A DNA stretch of 64,000 bases from an uncultured Bacteroidales bacterium. Its GTDB lineage: Bacteria; Bacteroidota; Bacteroidia; Bacteroidales; UBA932. The notes beneath the pieces are model-generated. The model made no database searches. It saw only the letters and a program-made list of their open reading frames with translations, and had not been told where the DNA came from. The position numbers and the translations under genes are program-made. This document shows, piece by piece, positions 33,187-40,721 of this stretch (position 1 is the stretch's first letter; each line of letters opens with the position of its first letter). The DNA lies in assembly GCA_900316955.1 (NCBI GenBank), contig ONEX01000001.1, positions 126,630 through 190,629 of the forward strand, given 5' to 3'.

Positions 33187-35010
33187 ATGGAACTGAAGAT
33201 TCTCCCCAGGAACATCGCGGACATGATCGCCGCGGGAGAGGTCGTCCAGCGGCCCGCTTCCGTGGTGAAGGAGCTCATGGAGAACGCCGTGGACGCGGGG
33301 GCCGACGAGGTCTCCGTCACGGTGACCGACGCCGGCCGCACCCTCATCCAGGTCATCGACAACGGCAGTGGCATGTCCCCGGACGACGCCGTGCTGTGCT
33401 TCGAGCGCCACGCCACCTCCAAGATCGCCACCGCGGAGGACCTGCAGGAGATCACCACCTTCGGCTTCCGCGGGGAAGCCCTCGCGTCCATCGCCGCCGT
33501 CGCGGACGTCGTCCTCAGAACCCGCCGCGAGGAAGACGAAGTGGGCGTGGAGGTCCATCTCTCCGGTTCCGAACACCTCTCCACCCGCGAAGTCGCCGCC
33601 CCCAAGGGCTCCAACTTCGCCGTCCGGAACCTCTTCTACAACATCCCCGCCCGCCGCAAGTTCCTCAAGTCGGACAACGTGGAGTTCCGCCACATCCTGG
33701 AGGAATTCCAGCGCGTGGCCCTCACCCGGCCCGAAATCGCCTTCACCCTCACGCACAACGGCCGCGACATCCACGTCCTGAAGAAGGCCAAATCCCTCAA
33801 GTTCCGCGTGACGGACCTCCTGGGCCCGCAGCTCGTGGGCGAGGTGATGGACATCGAGGCCGATACCTCCCTGGTCCGGATCCACGGCTTCGTGGGCCGG
33901 CCCGAAGCGGCGAAAAAGACCCTGGGGAACCAGTTCCTCTTCGTCAACGGCCGCTATTTCCGCAGCCCTTACCTGCACAAGGCGGTGATGAAGGCCTACG
34001 AGGCCCTCATTCCCGAAGGCACGACGCCGTCCTACTTCATCTTCCTGGAGGTGGACCCTTCCACCATCGACGTGAACATCCACCCCACCAAGACGGAGAT
34101 CAAGTTCGAGGAGGACAGCGTCATCTTCCAGACCCTGTACGCCTGCGTCCGCGAGGCCACGGCCCGCGGCGGCGCCGGCGGCGACATCGACTTCGACAAT
34201 CCCGAGGCCCGGGAACTGCCCGTCATCGGCCCCCGTTTCGGCGAGTACCGCCCGGTGAGCATCCCTACGGCCGGCGTGGACCCGACCTACAACCCCTTCA
34301 CGGCCGGCGACGGCAACCTGGACGTCCGGGACTTCTCGCCCATGGGCGGCTCCACCGGCGTCCCTTCCGGCGCCCCGATGCGCCCGTCCTATACTGTCGA
34401 CAAGCACGAGGACTACGGCAAGCTCTTCGAGGACCGGACCATGCCCACGGCGCAGGTCCTGGTGGTCCAGGGCAAGTACATCTTCTCCCAGTCGGCGTCC
34501 GGCGTGATGATCGTGAACGTCCGCCGCGCCCGGGAGCGCATCCTCTATGACCGCTTCCTCAAGGTGCTGGGCCAGGAGGCCCATGTGAGCCAGAGCGCCC
34601 TGTTCCCGGTGCAGGTCAATGTGGGCGTGGAAGGGCGGCTGCTCTTCGACGCGAACGCGGACCTGCTGAAGCGCCTGGGCTTCGACATCGAGGCCTTCGG
34701 CACGGACACCGTCGTCGTGAACGGCGTCCCGGAGGGCTACAGCACCGAGGCCGGCAAGGTCCATACGATGGTGGGCGACCTCACCCTCATCCTGGCCGAC
34801 GACCACGGCTCCCTGCCGGAGACCATGGTCCAGTCCCTGGCGCAGAAATTCGCCGTCCTGGGCGCGTCCGGCGGCGAAAAGCTGTCCTCCCCGACGGAGG
34901 CGCAGCGCCTGGTGGACGCCCTCCTTTCCTCCTCCAACCCTGAATTCACCTCCTCCGGCCGCCGGATCATCAGCATCCTGCCGCTGGACGAAATCGACAA
35001 ACGATTCTGA
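33187..35010 (+). CDS. mutL: DNA mismatch repair protein MutL
   Basis: MutL couples MutS mismatch recognition to strand removal. The 607-residue protein has the GHKL ATPase domain at the N-terminus: NIADMIAAGEVVQRPASVVK (Asn-box region begins with ELMENAVDAGA), DNGSGM, RHATSKI, TFGFRGEALASIA, and FVNGRYF with KTEIKF. A low-complexity linker spans about residues 335-410. The C-terminal dimerisation domain is present. I do not see the DQHA(x)2E(x)4E endonuclease motif at the expected place: the region reads IVNVRRARERILYDRF, so it may be a non-nicking variant. The stop codon overlaps the next start by one base. Confidence 0.95.
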   Translation: MELKILPRNIADMIAAGEVVQRPASVVKELMENAVDAGADEVSVTVTDAGRTLIQVIDNGSGMSPDDAVLCFERHATSKIATAEDLQEITTFGFRGEALASIAAVADVVLRTRREEDEVGVEVHLSGSEHLSTREVAAPKGSNFAVRNLFYNIPARRKFLKSDNVEFRHILEEFQRVALTRPEIAFTLTHNGRDIHVLKKAKSLKFRVTDLLGPQLVGEVMDIEADTSLVRIHGFVGRPEAAKKTLGNQFLFVNGRYFRSPYLHKAVMKAYEALIPEGTTPSYFIFLEVDPSTIDVNIHPTKTEIKFEEDSVIFQTLYACVREATARGGAGGDIDFDNPEARELPVIGPRFGEYRPVSIPTAGVDPTYNPFTAGDGNLDVRDFSPMGGSTGVPSGAPMRPSYTVDKHEDYGKLFEDRTMPTAQVLVVQGKYIFSQSASGVMIVNVRRARERILYDRFLKVLGQEAHVSQSALFPVQVNVGVEGRLLFDANADLLKRLGFDIEAFGTDTVVVNGVPEGYSTEAGKVHTMVGDLTLILADDHGSLPETMVQSLAQKFAVLGASGGEKLSSPTEAQRLVDALLSSSNPEFTSSGRRIISILPLDEIDKRF

Positions 35011-35678
35011 TGGCCTTCCAAAGCAACTTCCTCGAAAGGATCCCGACCGTTACCCGGAGCCTCCTCATCATCAACGTGATCATGTTCGTGGCCACGCTGA
35101 TCAACGAGAACTTCATGATCGGGACCTTCGCGATGTTCTATCCGGCGTCGCCGCTCTTCCGGTGGTGGCAGCCCCTCACGCACATGTTCATGCACGGCGG
35201 CTGGTGGCACATCTTCTTCAACATGTACACCCTCGTGATGTTCGGCATGGTGGTGGAGCAGGCGCTGGGTACGAAGAAATTCCTCATCCTGTACTTCGTC
35301 ACGGGTCTCGGCGCCGCCGCCCTGCACACGGGCGTGGAGTGGCTGCAGTACCACCAGGCGCTCGCCGCGGCCGATACGGCCCTGACGCAGGATGTCATCG
35401 ACCTGTTCCGCACCCCGATGGTGGGCGCCTCCGGCGCCATCTACGGCGTCCTCGTCGCCTTCGCGATGCTCTATCCGGAGGCGCGGATGACCCTCATCTT
35501 CCCGCCCGTCACCCTGGACGCGAAGTGGATGGTGGCCATCTTCATCGGCATCGAACTCCTCACCGGCATCACCGGCACGCAGATGGGCGTAGCCCATTTC
35601 GCGCACCTGGGCGGCGCCCTGTTCGGCTTCCTGCTGGTCCTGTACTGGCGTAAACGCGGCGAATTATGGCGGAGGTAA
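35010..35678 (+). CDS. Rhomboid family intramembrane serine protease
   Basis: The 222-residue membrane protein has six hydrophobic segments. The catalytic motif GASGAIYG (Ser near residue 138) and the His in VAHFAHLGGALFG near residue 196 form the rhomboid dyad. The loop motif HGGWWHIFFNMYTLVMFG (about residues 69-86) is also typical. It cleaves substrates within the membrane, though the target is unknown. It overlaps mutL by 1 bp and the next gene by 13 bp, so it belongs to the same operon. Confidence 0.92.
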   Translation: MAFQSNFLERIPTVTRSLLIINVIMFVATLINENFMIGTFAMFYPASPLFRWWQPLTHMFMHGGWWHIFFNMYTLVMFGMVVEQALGTKKFLILYFVTGLGAAALHTGVEWLQYHQALAAADTALTQDVIDLFRTPMVGASGAIYGVLVAFAMLYPEARMTLIFPPVTLDAKWMVAIFIGIELLTGITGTQMGVAHFAHLGGALFGFLLVLYWRKRGELWRR

Positions 35679-36745
35679 AGAAACGGCACGGATGGTTCTC
35701 CCGGCTCACGTTCGGGACGGTCTCGCTGGCCCTCGGCGGCCTGCTGGCCCTGAGCTACGTGTCCGTGCTCGTGAACCCCGCGAAGGCCTGGTTCTTCACC
35801 ATCTTCGGCCTCCTGTTCATCCCGGTGCTGGCCCTGACGGTCCTGTTCTTCATCTGGGCCCTCTTCCGGCGCTCCCGGATGACCGGCTTCCTGCTCGTGA
35901 TGATCCTGCCGGCCATCTTCCTCATCGGCAAGTACTACCAGTTCAAGGCCCCGGAACCGGAGCGCGAGCCCACGCTCAAGGTCGTGTCCTACAATGTGGG
36001 CCTGTTCGCGCACGGGAACATGGGCGACAAGCGTCTGGTCCTGGCCGATTCCGTCGCCGCCTTCCTGCGCCGCCTCGATGCCGACGTCATCTGCCTGCAG
36101 GAATTTCATCTTCCGAACACCCTGAACATGGACGCGTGGTTCCGCGACCGCTTCCCGGGCTATCACGCGGAGTATTATGTGCTCACGGGGGAGAGCGGCC
36201 ACGCGGGGAACGTCACGCTGTCCCGCCGCCCCGTCCTGTACAAGGGCAAGCTGGACTTCGAGAAGTCCACGAACCTGGCCCTTTACTCCGACATCCAGCT
36301 GGACTCCACGGTCCTGCGCTTCTACAACTGCCATTTCGAGAGCTACAACATCTCCCTGTCCGGCCTCGTGAAGTCCATCGGCCACCATACCGACGAGATG
36401 GTGGAGGATACCGGCCGGAAGATGCGCCGCGGCATCACGCAGCGGCCCCGGCAGGTGGAGGAGGTGATGAAGGACGTGGACGAATGCCCCGTCCGCTCGG
36501 TAGTCCTGGGCGATTTCAACGACAATCCGCTTTCCTATACGCTGTACCGCCTCTCCCGCGGCCGCCAGGACGCTTTCGTCCAGGCCGGCAAGGGCTTCGG
36601 CGCCACCTTCCGCCCCCTCTGGCCGCTGCTGCGGATCGACTATATCCTCTACCCCCGCGACCTGCATGTCGTGAGCTACGAGGTCCCGAAAGTCAAGTAT
36701 TCCGACCATTATCCCGTCATTGCCACCTACTATGAAACGCGATGA
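35666..36745 (+). CDS. Endonuclease/exonuclease/phosphatase family protein, membrane-anchored
   Basis: The 359-residue protein has three N-terminal transmembrane segments (about residues 15-35, 42-66 and 72-92) followed by an EEP (DNase I-like) domain. Its motifs are VVSYNVGLF, DADVICLQEF (catalytic Glu), VLGDFNDNPLSYT and SDHYPVIATY (catalytic Asp-His). Such proteins in Bacteroidetes may act on phospholipids or nucleic acids; the substrate cannot be told here. The ATG overlaps the rhomboid gene by 13 bp, and the end overlaps the tsaC-like gene by 14 bp. Confidence 0.88.
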   Translation: MAEVKKRHGWFSRLTFGTVSLALGGLLALSYVSVLVNPAKAWFFTIFGLLFIPVLALTVLFFIWALFRRSRMTGFLLVMILPAIFLIGKYYQFKAPEPEREPTLKVVSYNVGLFAHGNMGDKRLVLADSVAAFLRRLDADVICLQEFHLPNTLNMDAWFRDRFPGYHAEYYVLTGESGHAGNVTLSRRPVLYKGKLDFEKSTNLALYSDIQLDSTVLRFYNCHFESYNISLSGLVKSIGHHTDEMVEDTGRKMRRGITQRPRQVEEVMKDVDECPVRSVVLGDFNDNPLSYTLYRLSRGRQDAFVQAGKGFGATFRPLWPLLRIDYILYPRDLHVVSYEVPKVKYSDHYPVIATYYETR

Positions 36746-37334
36746 AGTCCTTGCCGAGGCCCTGAAGACCCTCCGGGCCGGCGGCACCATCCTGTATCCC
36801 ACCGACACCGTCTGGGGCCTGGGCTGCGACGCCACGAACCCCGAAGCCGTCGCGAAGATCTTCGCCATCAAGCGGCGGAGCGAGGCCAAGTCGCTGGTCC
36901 TCCTGGCCTCCGACCTGGACATGGTCGCGAAGTACGTGCGGCAGGTCCCGTCCATGGCCGTGGAGCTCGTGGAGGTCAATGACAAGCCGATGACAATCAT
37001 CTATCCCGACGCGCAGGCCGGCGTGGAAGGGGAGCCCGGCGACCGCTGGCACCTCGCCTGGAACGCCGTCGCCGAGGACGGCTCCGTGGGGATGCGCATC
37101 CCGCTGTTCGATTTCTGCCGCGACCTCGCGTTCAAGCTCGGCCGCCCGGTGGTATCGACCTCCGCGAACATCTCCGGCGAGCCCACCCCCGCCCGCTTCA
37201 GCGAAATCCCGCCCGAGATCAAGGACGCCGTCGATTTCGTCGTCCCGCCCTCCATCGACACCGACTCCACCGGCAAGGCCTCCCAGATCATCAAGGTCGG
37301 CATGGACGGCGAGGTGGAGATTATCCGGATGTAA
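36732..37334 (+). CDS. Threonylcarbamoyl-AMP synthase (Sua5/YciO/YrdC family)
   Basis: This enzyme makes threonylcarbamoyl-AMP for the t6A37 modification of tRNAs that read ANN codons. The 200-residue protein is the short type with only the YrdC domain. Motifs include GGTILYPTDTVWGLGCDATN near residues 17-36, KRRSEAKSLVLL, and GRPVVSTSANISGEPTPAR. ATG 36732 fits the start of the domain; an upstream in-frame TTG is less likely. It overlaps the EEP gene and ends 2 bp before the convergent rsmE stop codon. Confidence 0.9.
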   Translation: MKRDEVLAEALKTLRAGGTILYPTDTVWGLGCDATNPEAVAKIFAIKRRSEAKSLVLLASDLDMVAKYVRQVPSMAVELVEVNDKPMTIIYPDAQAGVEGEPGDRWHLAWNAVAEDGSVGMRIPLFDFCRDLAFKLGRPVVSTSANISGEPTPARFSEIPPEIKDAVDFVVPPSIDTDSTGKASQIIKVGMDGEVEIIRM

Positions 37335-37336
37335 AT

Positions 37337-38077
37337 CTATTCGTACCGCAGGTACACCGCCGTCGCGGCAAGGACCGCGGCTGTTTCCGTGCGCAGGCGT
37401 GAAGCGCCGAGGTGCACGGGGATGTAGCCGTTCTCCACGGCCAGGTGCGCTTCTTCCGGGGAGAAGTCCCCTTCGGGGCCGATGAGAATGGTGACCTCGT
37501 TCCCTTCGTAGGCTTTCAACGCGTCCTGGATGGAGATGCGCTTGGTGTCACCTTCGAAGCAGTAGGCGATGAGTTTGAGAGGCGCACTGTCATTTCGACC
37601 GAGCGAAGCGAGTGGAGAAATCTGTATGAAATCCTTGACGGATATGGGTTCCGCGATCTCGGGGATGCGGGATTTGAGGGACTGCTTGGTGGCGGAGAGG
37701 GCGATGCGGGCGGCGCGGTCGGTCTTGTAGACCTTGCGCTCGGAGCGCTCGCCGATGGTGGGCACGATGCGGTCTACACCTACTTCGGTGGCTTTTTCCA
37801 CGAACCACTCGAACCGGTCGTTGTTCTTGGTGGGACAGCAGGCGACGGTGAGCCGGTAGGGATGGCCGCCCCAGCCGGGGAAGGCCTCGAGGACCTCGGC
37901 CTCGGCCCCCTTGGGGTTGTCATCGACCAGTCGGCAGCGGAACATCGACCCGAGACCGTCGATCACGTGAATCTCGTCGCCGGCGCGGTGCCGCAGTACG
38001 CGGCAGCAGTGGCCGGACTCGTCGGCGTCCAGCCGGCAGAAGCGGCCGTCGGCCTCATACGCAAAAAACACTTCCAT
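37337..38077 (-). CDS. rsmE: 16S rRNA (uracil-1498-N3)-methyltransferase
   Basis: RsmE methylates U1498 of 16S rRNA. The 246-residue SPOUT enzyme shows an N-terminal PUA-like part (HCCRVLRHRAGDEIHVIDGL), the WFVEKATEVGVDRIVPTIGE core, and the C-terminal knot with IGPEGDFSPEEAHLA and LGASRLRTETAAVLAATAVY. ATG 38077 begins MEVFFAYEADG. The reading frame stays open far upstream through the repeat array, but that stretch is not coding. A palindromic repeat inserted in frame adds QISPLASLGRNDSAP between the KDF and LKLIAYCFEG segments. Confidence 0.93.
   Translation of the reverse strand: MEVFFAYEADGRFCRLDADESGHCCRVLRHRAGDEIHVIDGLGSMFRCRLVDDNPKGAEAEVLEAFPGWGGHPYRLTVACCPTKNNDRFEWFVEKATEVGVDRIVPTIGERSERKVYKTDRAARIALSATKQSLKSRIPEIAEPISVKDFIQISPLASLGRNDSAPLKLIAYCFEGDTKRISIQDALKAYEGNEVTILIGPEGDFSPEEAHLAVENGYIPVHLGASRLRTETAAVLAATAVYLRYE
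37588..37623. repeat. Palindromic repeat inserted in frame in rsmE
   Basis: The sequence begins TGTCATTTCGACCGAGCGAA and ends GTGGAGAAATCT, with ATTTC and GAAAT as outer arms and GCGAAGCGA in the centre. From memory, this is a widespread dispersed repeat in Bacteroidetes and other phyla. It lies inside rsmE and is translated on the minus strand as about 13 extra residues without breaking the frame. Confidence 0.75.
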
Positions 38078-38106
38078 ACGACAAATATCGGAATTTTTCA
38101 GGAATG

Positions 38107-38315
38107 TGGCGCAGGTGTATGGTGTTGTTGGCGCAGGTGGAAACACTTTTTGGCGCAGGTGCGGAAAAAGGGTGGGGACCTGCGCCGCGAATCGTGCTCC
38201 TACGCTCTCCAATGGAGCAGGTCCCCCAGCAAAAAACACACCTGCGCCAAAAACGGTGTACACCTGCGCCAAGAAGCGAGGGGACCTGCACCAAAAAACG
38301 TAGAGACCTGCTCCA
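38107..38315. repeat. Mirror-symmetric 22-bp-period repeat array
   Basis: The motif TGGCGCAGGTG (variants TGGNGCAGGTS) occurs nine times. Forward copies begin at 38107, 38129, 38151 and 38213. Reverse copies end at 38187, 38249, 38271, 38293 and 38315. Neighbouring copies in each arm are exactly 22 bp apart, and the 11-bp spacers vary but tend to end in T runs. Four forward/reverse pairs have the same midpoint (38200). The 345-bp gap between rsmE and the YfcE-like gene holds this array, a short GTCGCA-TTT-TGCGAC hairpin (38371-38385) and the promoter below. 22 is not a multiple of 3, so it is not a peptide repeat. Confidence 0.85.
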
Positions 38316-38407
38316 AGTGGGCCTACCGACGCTTCCGCACGGAGACCACCGCGGTCTTCCCCCACTTGAAGTCGCATTTTGCGACCCCGAGTTTGGCCAA
38401 CATTTGC

Positions 38408-38415
38408 TAACTTTG
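38408..38415 (+). promoter_or_regulatory. -7 box of the YfcE-like gene
   Basis: TAACTTTG is a perfect -7 box and ends 7 nt before the ATG at 38423. No TTTG lies at the standard -33 distance. Confidence 0.5.
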
Positions 38416-38422
38416 CAAAACT

Positions 38423-38917
38423 ATGTACATCGGCCTCATATCGGATACGCACGGGGTGTTCTCGGCGGAGTTCAAGGAGTTCCTCAAGGATGTCGACGAG
38501 ATCTGGCACGCCGGGGACTTCGGGGGAGGGCTGGACACGGAGGCGGAGATCGCCGCGTTCAAGCCCCTGGTGGGAGTCATCGGCAATTGCGACGACCGGC
38601 GGCTGCTGGACCGGTGCCCGCTGTACCGCTGCTGGGAATGCGAGGGCCTGAAAGTGCTGATGACCCATATCGGCGGGTCGCCGGGCCACTATTATCCCGA
38701 AGCCCGGGCGCTTATCCGGCAGCATCGGCCCGATATCTTCGTCTGCGGGCATTCCCACATCCTGAAGGTTATGAATGATAAGTCCGATAATCTCCTGTAC
38801 ATGAACCCTGGGGCCTGTGGAAACCAGGGTTGGCACGCTTTCCGGACGGCCCTCCGCTTTCACATTGATAGCGGAAAAGTACATGACATGGAGGTCTTTG
38901 AGCTGAATCGCCGATAG
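38423..38917 (+). CDS. YfcE/MJ0936-type metallophosphoesterase
   Basis: The 164-residue cytosolic protein is a minimal calcineurin-like phosphodiesterase. Metal-binding motifs are ISDTHG (Asp8, His10), IWHAGDF (Asp), VIGNCDD (Asn), MTHIGG (His) and VCGHSHI (His-x-His). Family members hydrolyse phosphodiesters in vitro, and their cellular substrate is generally unknown. It is a single gene with its own promoter, next to the repeat array. Confidence 0.9.
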   Translation: MYIGLISDTHGVFSAEFKEFLKDVDEIWHAGDFGGGLDTEAEIAAFKPLVGVIGNCDDRRLLDRCPLYRCWECEGLKVLMTHIGGSPGHYYPEARALIRQHRPDIFVCGHSHILKVMNDKSDNLLYMNPGACGNQGWHAFRTALRFHIDSGKVHDMEVFELNRR

Positions 38918-38966
38918 ACTGTAATGAAATTGTAATATCCCTAAATTATAATTTTTTTAAAAAATT

Positions 38967-38998
38967 CTTGCTTGTTTCAAGAATCGGGTGTACCTTTG
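38967..38998 (+). promoter_or_regulatory. Promoter of the small Ala-rich lipoprotein gene
   Basis: A -33-like CTTG (38967-38970) and -7 box TACCTTTG (38991-38998) are spaced by 20 nt. The leader to the ATG at 39045 is about 40 nt. An AT-rich tract (38942-38966) lies just upstream and could act as an UP-like element. Confidence 0.6.
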
Positions 38999-39044
38999 CC
39001 GCCCGAAAGTGTTTTGTTTAACTAGTTAGTAAAAACTTGCAACC

Positions 39045-39260
39045 ATGAAAAAGGTATTTATGTCCGCCGCCGTCATCGCTATGATGATCTGCGCCGCCGC
39101 TTGCGGTAACAACAACGCCAAGAAGGCTGAGGCCGAGGCCGACGCCGCCGTCGAGGCCGCCGCCGAGGAGGCCAAGCAGGCCGTCGAGGCTGTCGACACC
39201 ACCGTCGCCGCCGCCGCCGATTCCCTCGTGAGCGCCGCCAACCAGGTCGTCGCCGAGTAA
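39045..39260 (+). CDS. Small Ala/Glu-rich lipoprotein
   Basis: The 71-residue product has a lipoprotein signal with a lipobox ending AAAC (Cys20), then GNNNAKK and a highly biased helix of Ala, Glu and Val (AEAEADAAVEAAAEEAKQAV), ending SAANQVVAE. A strong promoter, a leader and a terminator make it an independent unit, so it may be abundant, like Lpp-type or osmotically induced lipoproteins. I do not recognise a named family. Codon bias is extreme (GCC and GAG), as in highly expressed genes of this genome. Confidence 0.75.
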   Translation: MKKVFMSAAVIAMMICAAACGNNNAKKAEAEADAAVEAAAEEAKQAVEAVDTTVAAAADSLVSAANQVVAE

Positions 39261-39286
39261 GGAAACGCACGCAATCATTGCGATGA

Positions 39287-39321
39287 GATATTGTCCCGAG
39301 ATGGAACAATATCTTTTTTTT
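39287..39321 (+). terminator. Terminator after the small lipoprotein gene
   Basis: GATATTGT (39287-39294) pairs with ACAATATC (39306-39313) and is followed by eight T residues. Confidence 0.9.
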
Positions 39322-39322
39322 G

Positions 39323-39330
39323 TATCTTAG
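39323..39330 (+). promoter_or_regulatory. -7 box of radA
   Basis: TATCTTAG has one mismatch to TAnnTTTG. It starts 2 nt after the T-tract of the preceding terminator and lies 20 nt upstream of the radA ATG. Confidence 0.4.
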
Positions 39331-39350
39331 CGGAACGAAAGACGACGGAT

Positions 39351-40721
39351 ATGGCTGTGAAAGGAACGACGAAAGCGAAGACCGTGTGGTTCTGCTCGAA
39401 CTGCGGCAACGAGTACTCCAAGTGGATGGGCAAGTGCCCCGCCTGCGGGGAGTGGAATACGATGGTGGAGAAGGAAGTGGTGACGGGGAAGCGGCCACTC
39501 GCGGTGTCCGTCCCCGGCGCCGGGCGGAAGCCCATGCCCCTGAAGGACGTGTCCACGACCGCGGAGGACCGCGTGTCCCTCGGCAGCGCCGAGGTGGACC
39601 GGCTCCTCGGCGGCGGCATCGTCAAGGGCTCCCTGGTGCTGATGGGCGGCGAGCCCGGTATCGGCAAGTCCACCCTTTCGCTCCAGATTCCTCTCAGTTG
39701 CCCGTCCCTGAAAGTCCTCTACGTCACGGGCGAGGAAAGCGTCAAGCAGGTGAAGATGCGGGCGGACCGCCTGGGCGGAGACGCCTCCAACTGCCTGATT
39801 TACAGCGAGACCCTGATGGACAACATCATCGCTGAGGCGGAGGAGGTGGCCCCGGACCTCGTCATCGTGGACTCCGTCCAGACGATGTACTGCCAGAACG
39901 TGGAGTCCACCGCCGGCTCCGTGACGCAGGTCAAGGAGGTCGCCGCCGCGCTGCTCCGCTTCGCGAAAGGCAGCGGCATCCCGGTCATCCTCATCGGCCA
40001 TATCACCAAGGAAGGCGCCATCGCGGGCCCGAAGGTGCTGGAGCACATTGTCGATGTAGTCCTCCAGTTCGAGGGCGAGAACCGCGGCCCTTACCGCGTC
40101 CTGCGGAGCATCAAGAACCGTTTCGGCTCCACGGCGGAACTCGCCGTGTTCGAGATGACCGGCGCGGGCCTCCGCCAGGTGGCGAACCCTTCAGAACTCC
40201 TCATCCCCCAGCACGAGGACGGGCTCAGCGGCACGGCCGTGAGCGCGATGCTGGACGGTAACCGGCCCTTCATGTTCGAGGTACAGGCGCTGGTCTCGTC
40301 GGCCGTGTACGGTACGGCGCAGCGCAGCGCGACGGGCTTCGACGTCCGCCGCCTGAACATGCTCCTCGCCGTGCTCGAGCGCCGCGCGGGCTTCAAGCTC
40401 AGCCAGAAGGACGTGTTCCTGAACATGGCGGGCGGCCTGCGCATCACGGACCCGGCCTGCGACCTGGCGGTCGTGGTGGCCGTCCTGTCCTCCAACTTCG
40501 ACTACGCCATTCCGAACAATGTGTGCTTCGCCGGCGAGGTGGGCCTGAGCGGCGAGATCCGGCCGGTCTCCCAGGCCGAGCGCCGCGCCGTGGAGGCCGC
40601 CCGCCTGGGCTTCAAGCGCATCTTCGTCTCCTCCTATACCCGCTTCGACCGCAAGCCCGAGGGCATCGAGGTCGTGAAAGTGGCCGACATCCCCGCCCTC
40701 GTTAAATCCCTGTTCCGATGA
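39351..40721 (+). CDS. radA: DNA repair protein RadA
   Basis: RadA (Sms) promotes branch migration in recombination. The 456-residue protein has an N-terminal zinc finger (WFCSNCGNEY and KCPACGEW), a RecA-like ATPase with Walker A GGEPGIGKST, and the RadA-specific KNRFGS motif near residue 250. A C-terminal Lon-like domain is also present (GGLRITDPACDLAVVVAVLS, GLSGEIRPVSQAERR). ATG 39351 is preferred over an upstream ORF start within the terminator. It overlaps the deformylase start by 4 bp. Confidence 0.96.
   Translation: MAVKGTTKAKTVWFCSNCGNEYSKWMGKCPACGEWNTMVEKEVVTGKRPLAVSVPGAGRKPMPLKDVSTTAEDRVSLGSAEVDRLLGGGIVKGSLVLMGGEPGIGKSTLSLQIPLSCPSLKVLYVTGEESVKQVKMRADRLGGDASNCLIYSETLMDNIIAEAEEVAPDLVIVDSVQTMYCQNVESTAGSVTQVKEVAAALLRFAKGSGIPVILIGHITKEGAIAGPKVLEHIVDVVLQFEGENRGPYRVLRSIKNRFGSTAELAVFEMTGAGLRQVANPSELLIPQHEDGLSGTAVSAMLDGNRPFMFEVQALVSSAVYGTAQRSATGFDVRRLNMLLAVLERRAGFKLSQKDVFLNMAGGLRITDPACDLAVVVAVLSSNFDYAIPNNVCFAGEVGLSGEIRPVSQAERRAVEAARLGFKRIFVSSYTRFDRKPEGIEVVKVADIPALVKSLFR

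Noticed and set aside
38107-38315. Repeat array as a CRISPR
   Set aside because: Repeat and spacer lengths of 11 bp each, opposite orientations in the two arms, and no cas genes nearby exclude a CRISPR array.
37337-38884. rsmE extended to a 515-codon frame
   Set aside because: The extra N-terminal part reads through the repeat array and antisense to the YfcE-like gene. The conserved RsmE start MEVFFAYE is at 38077.
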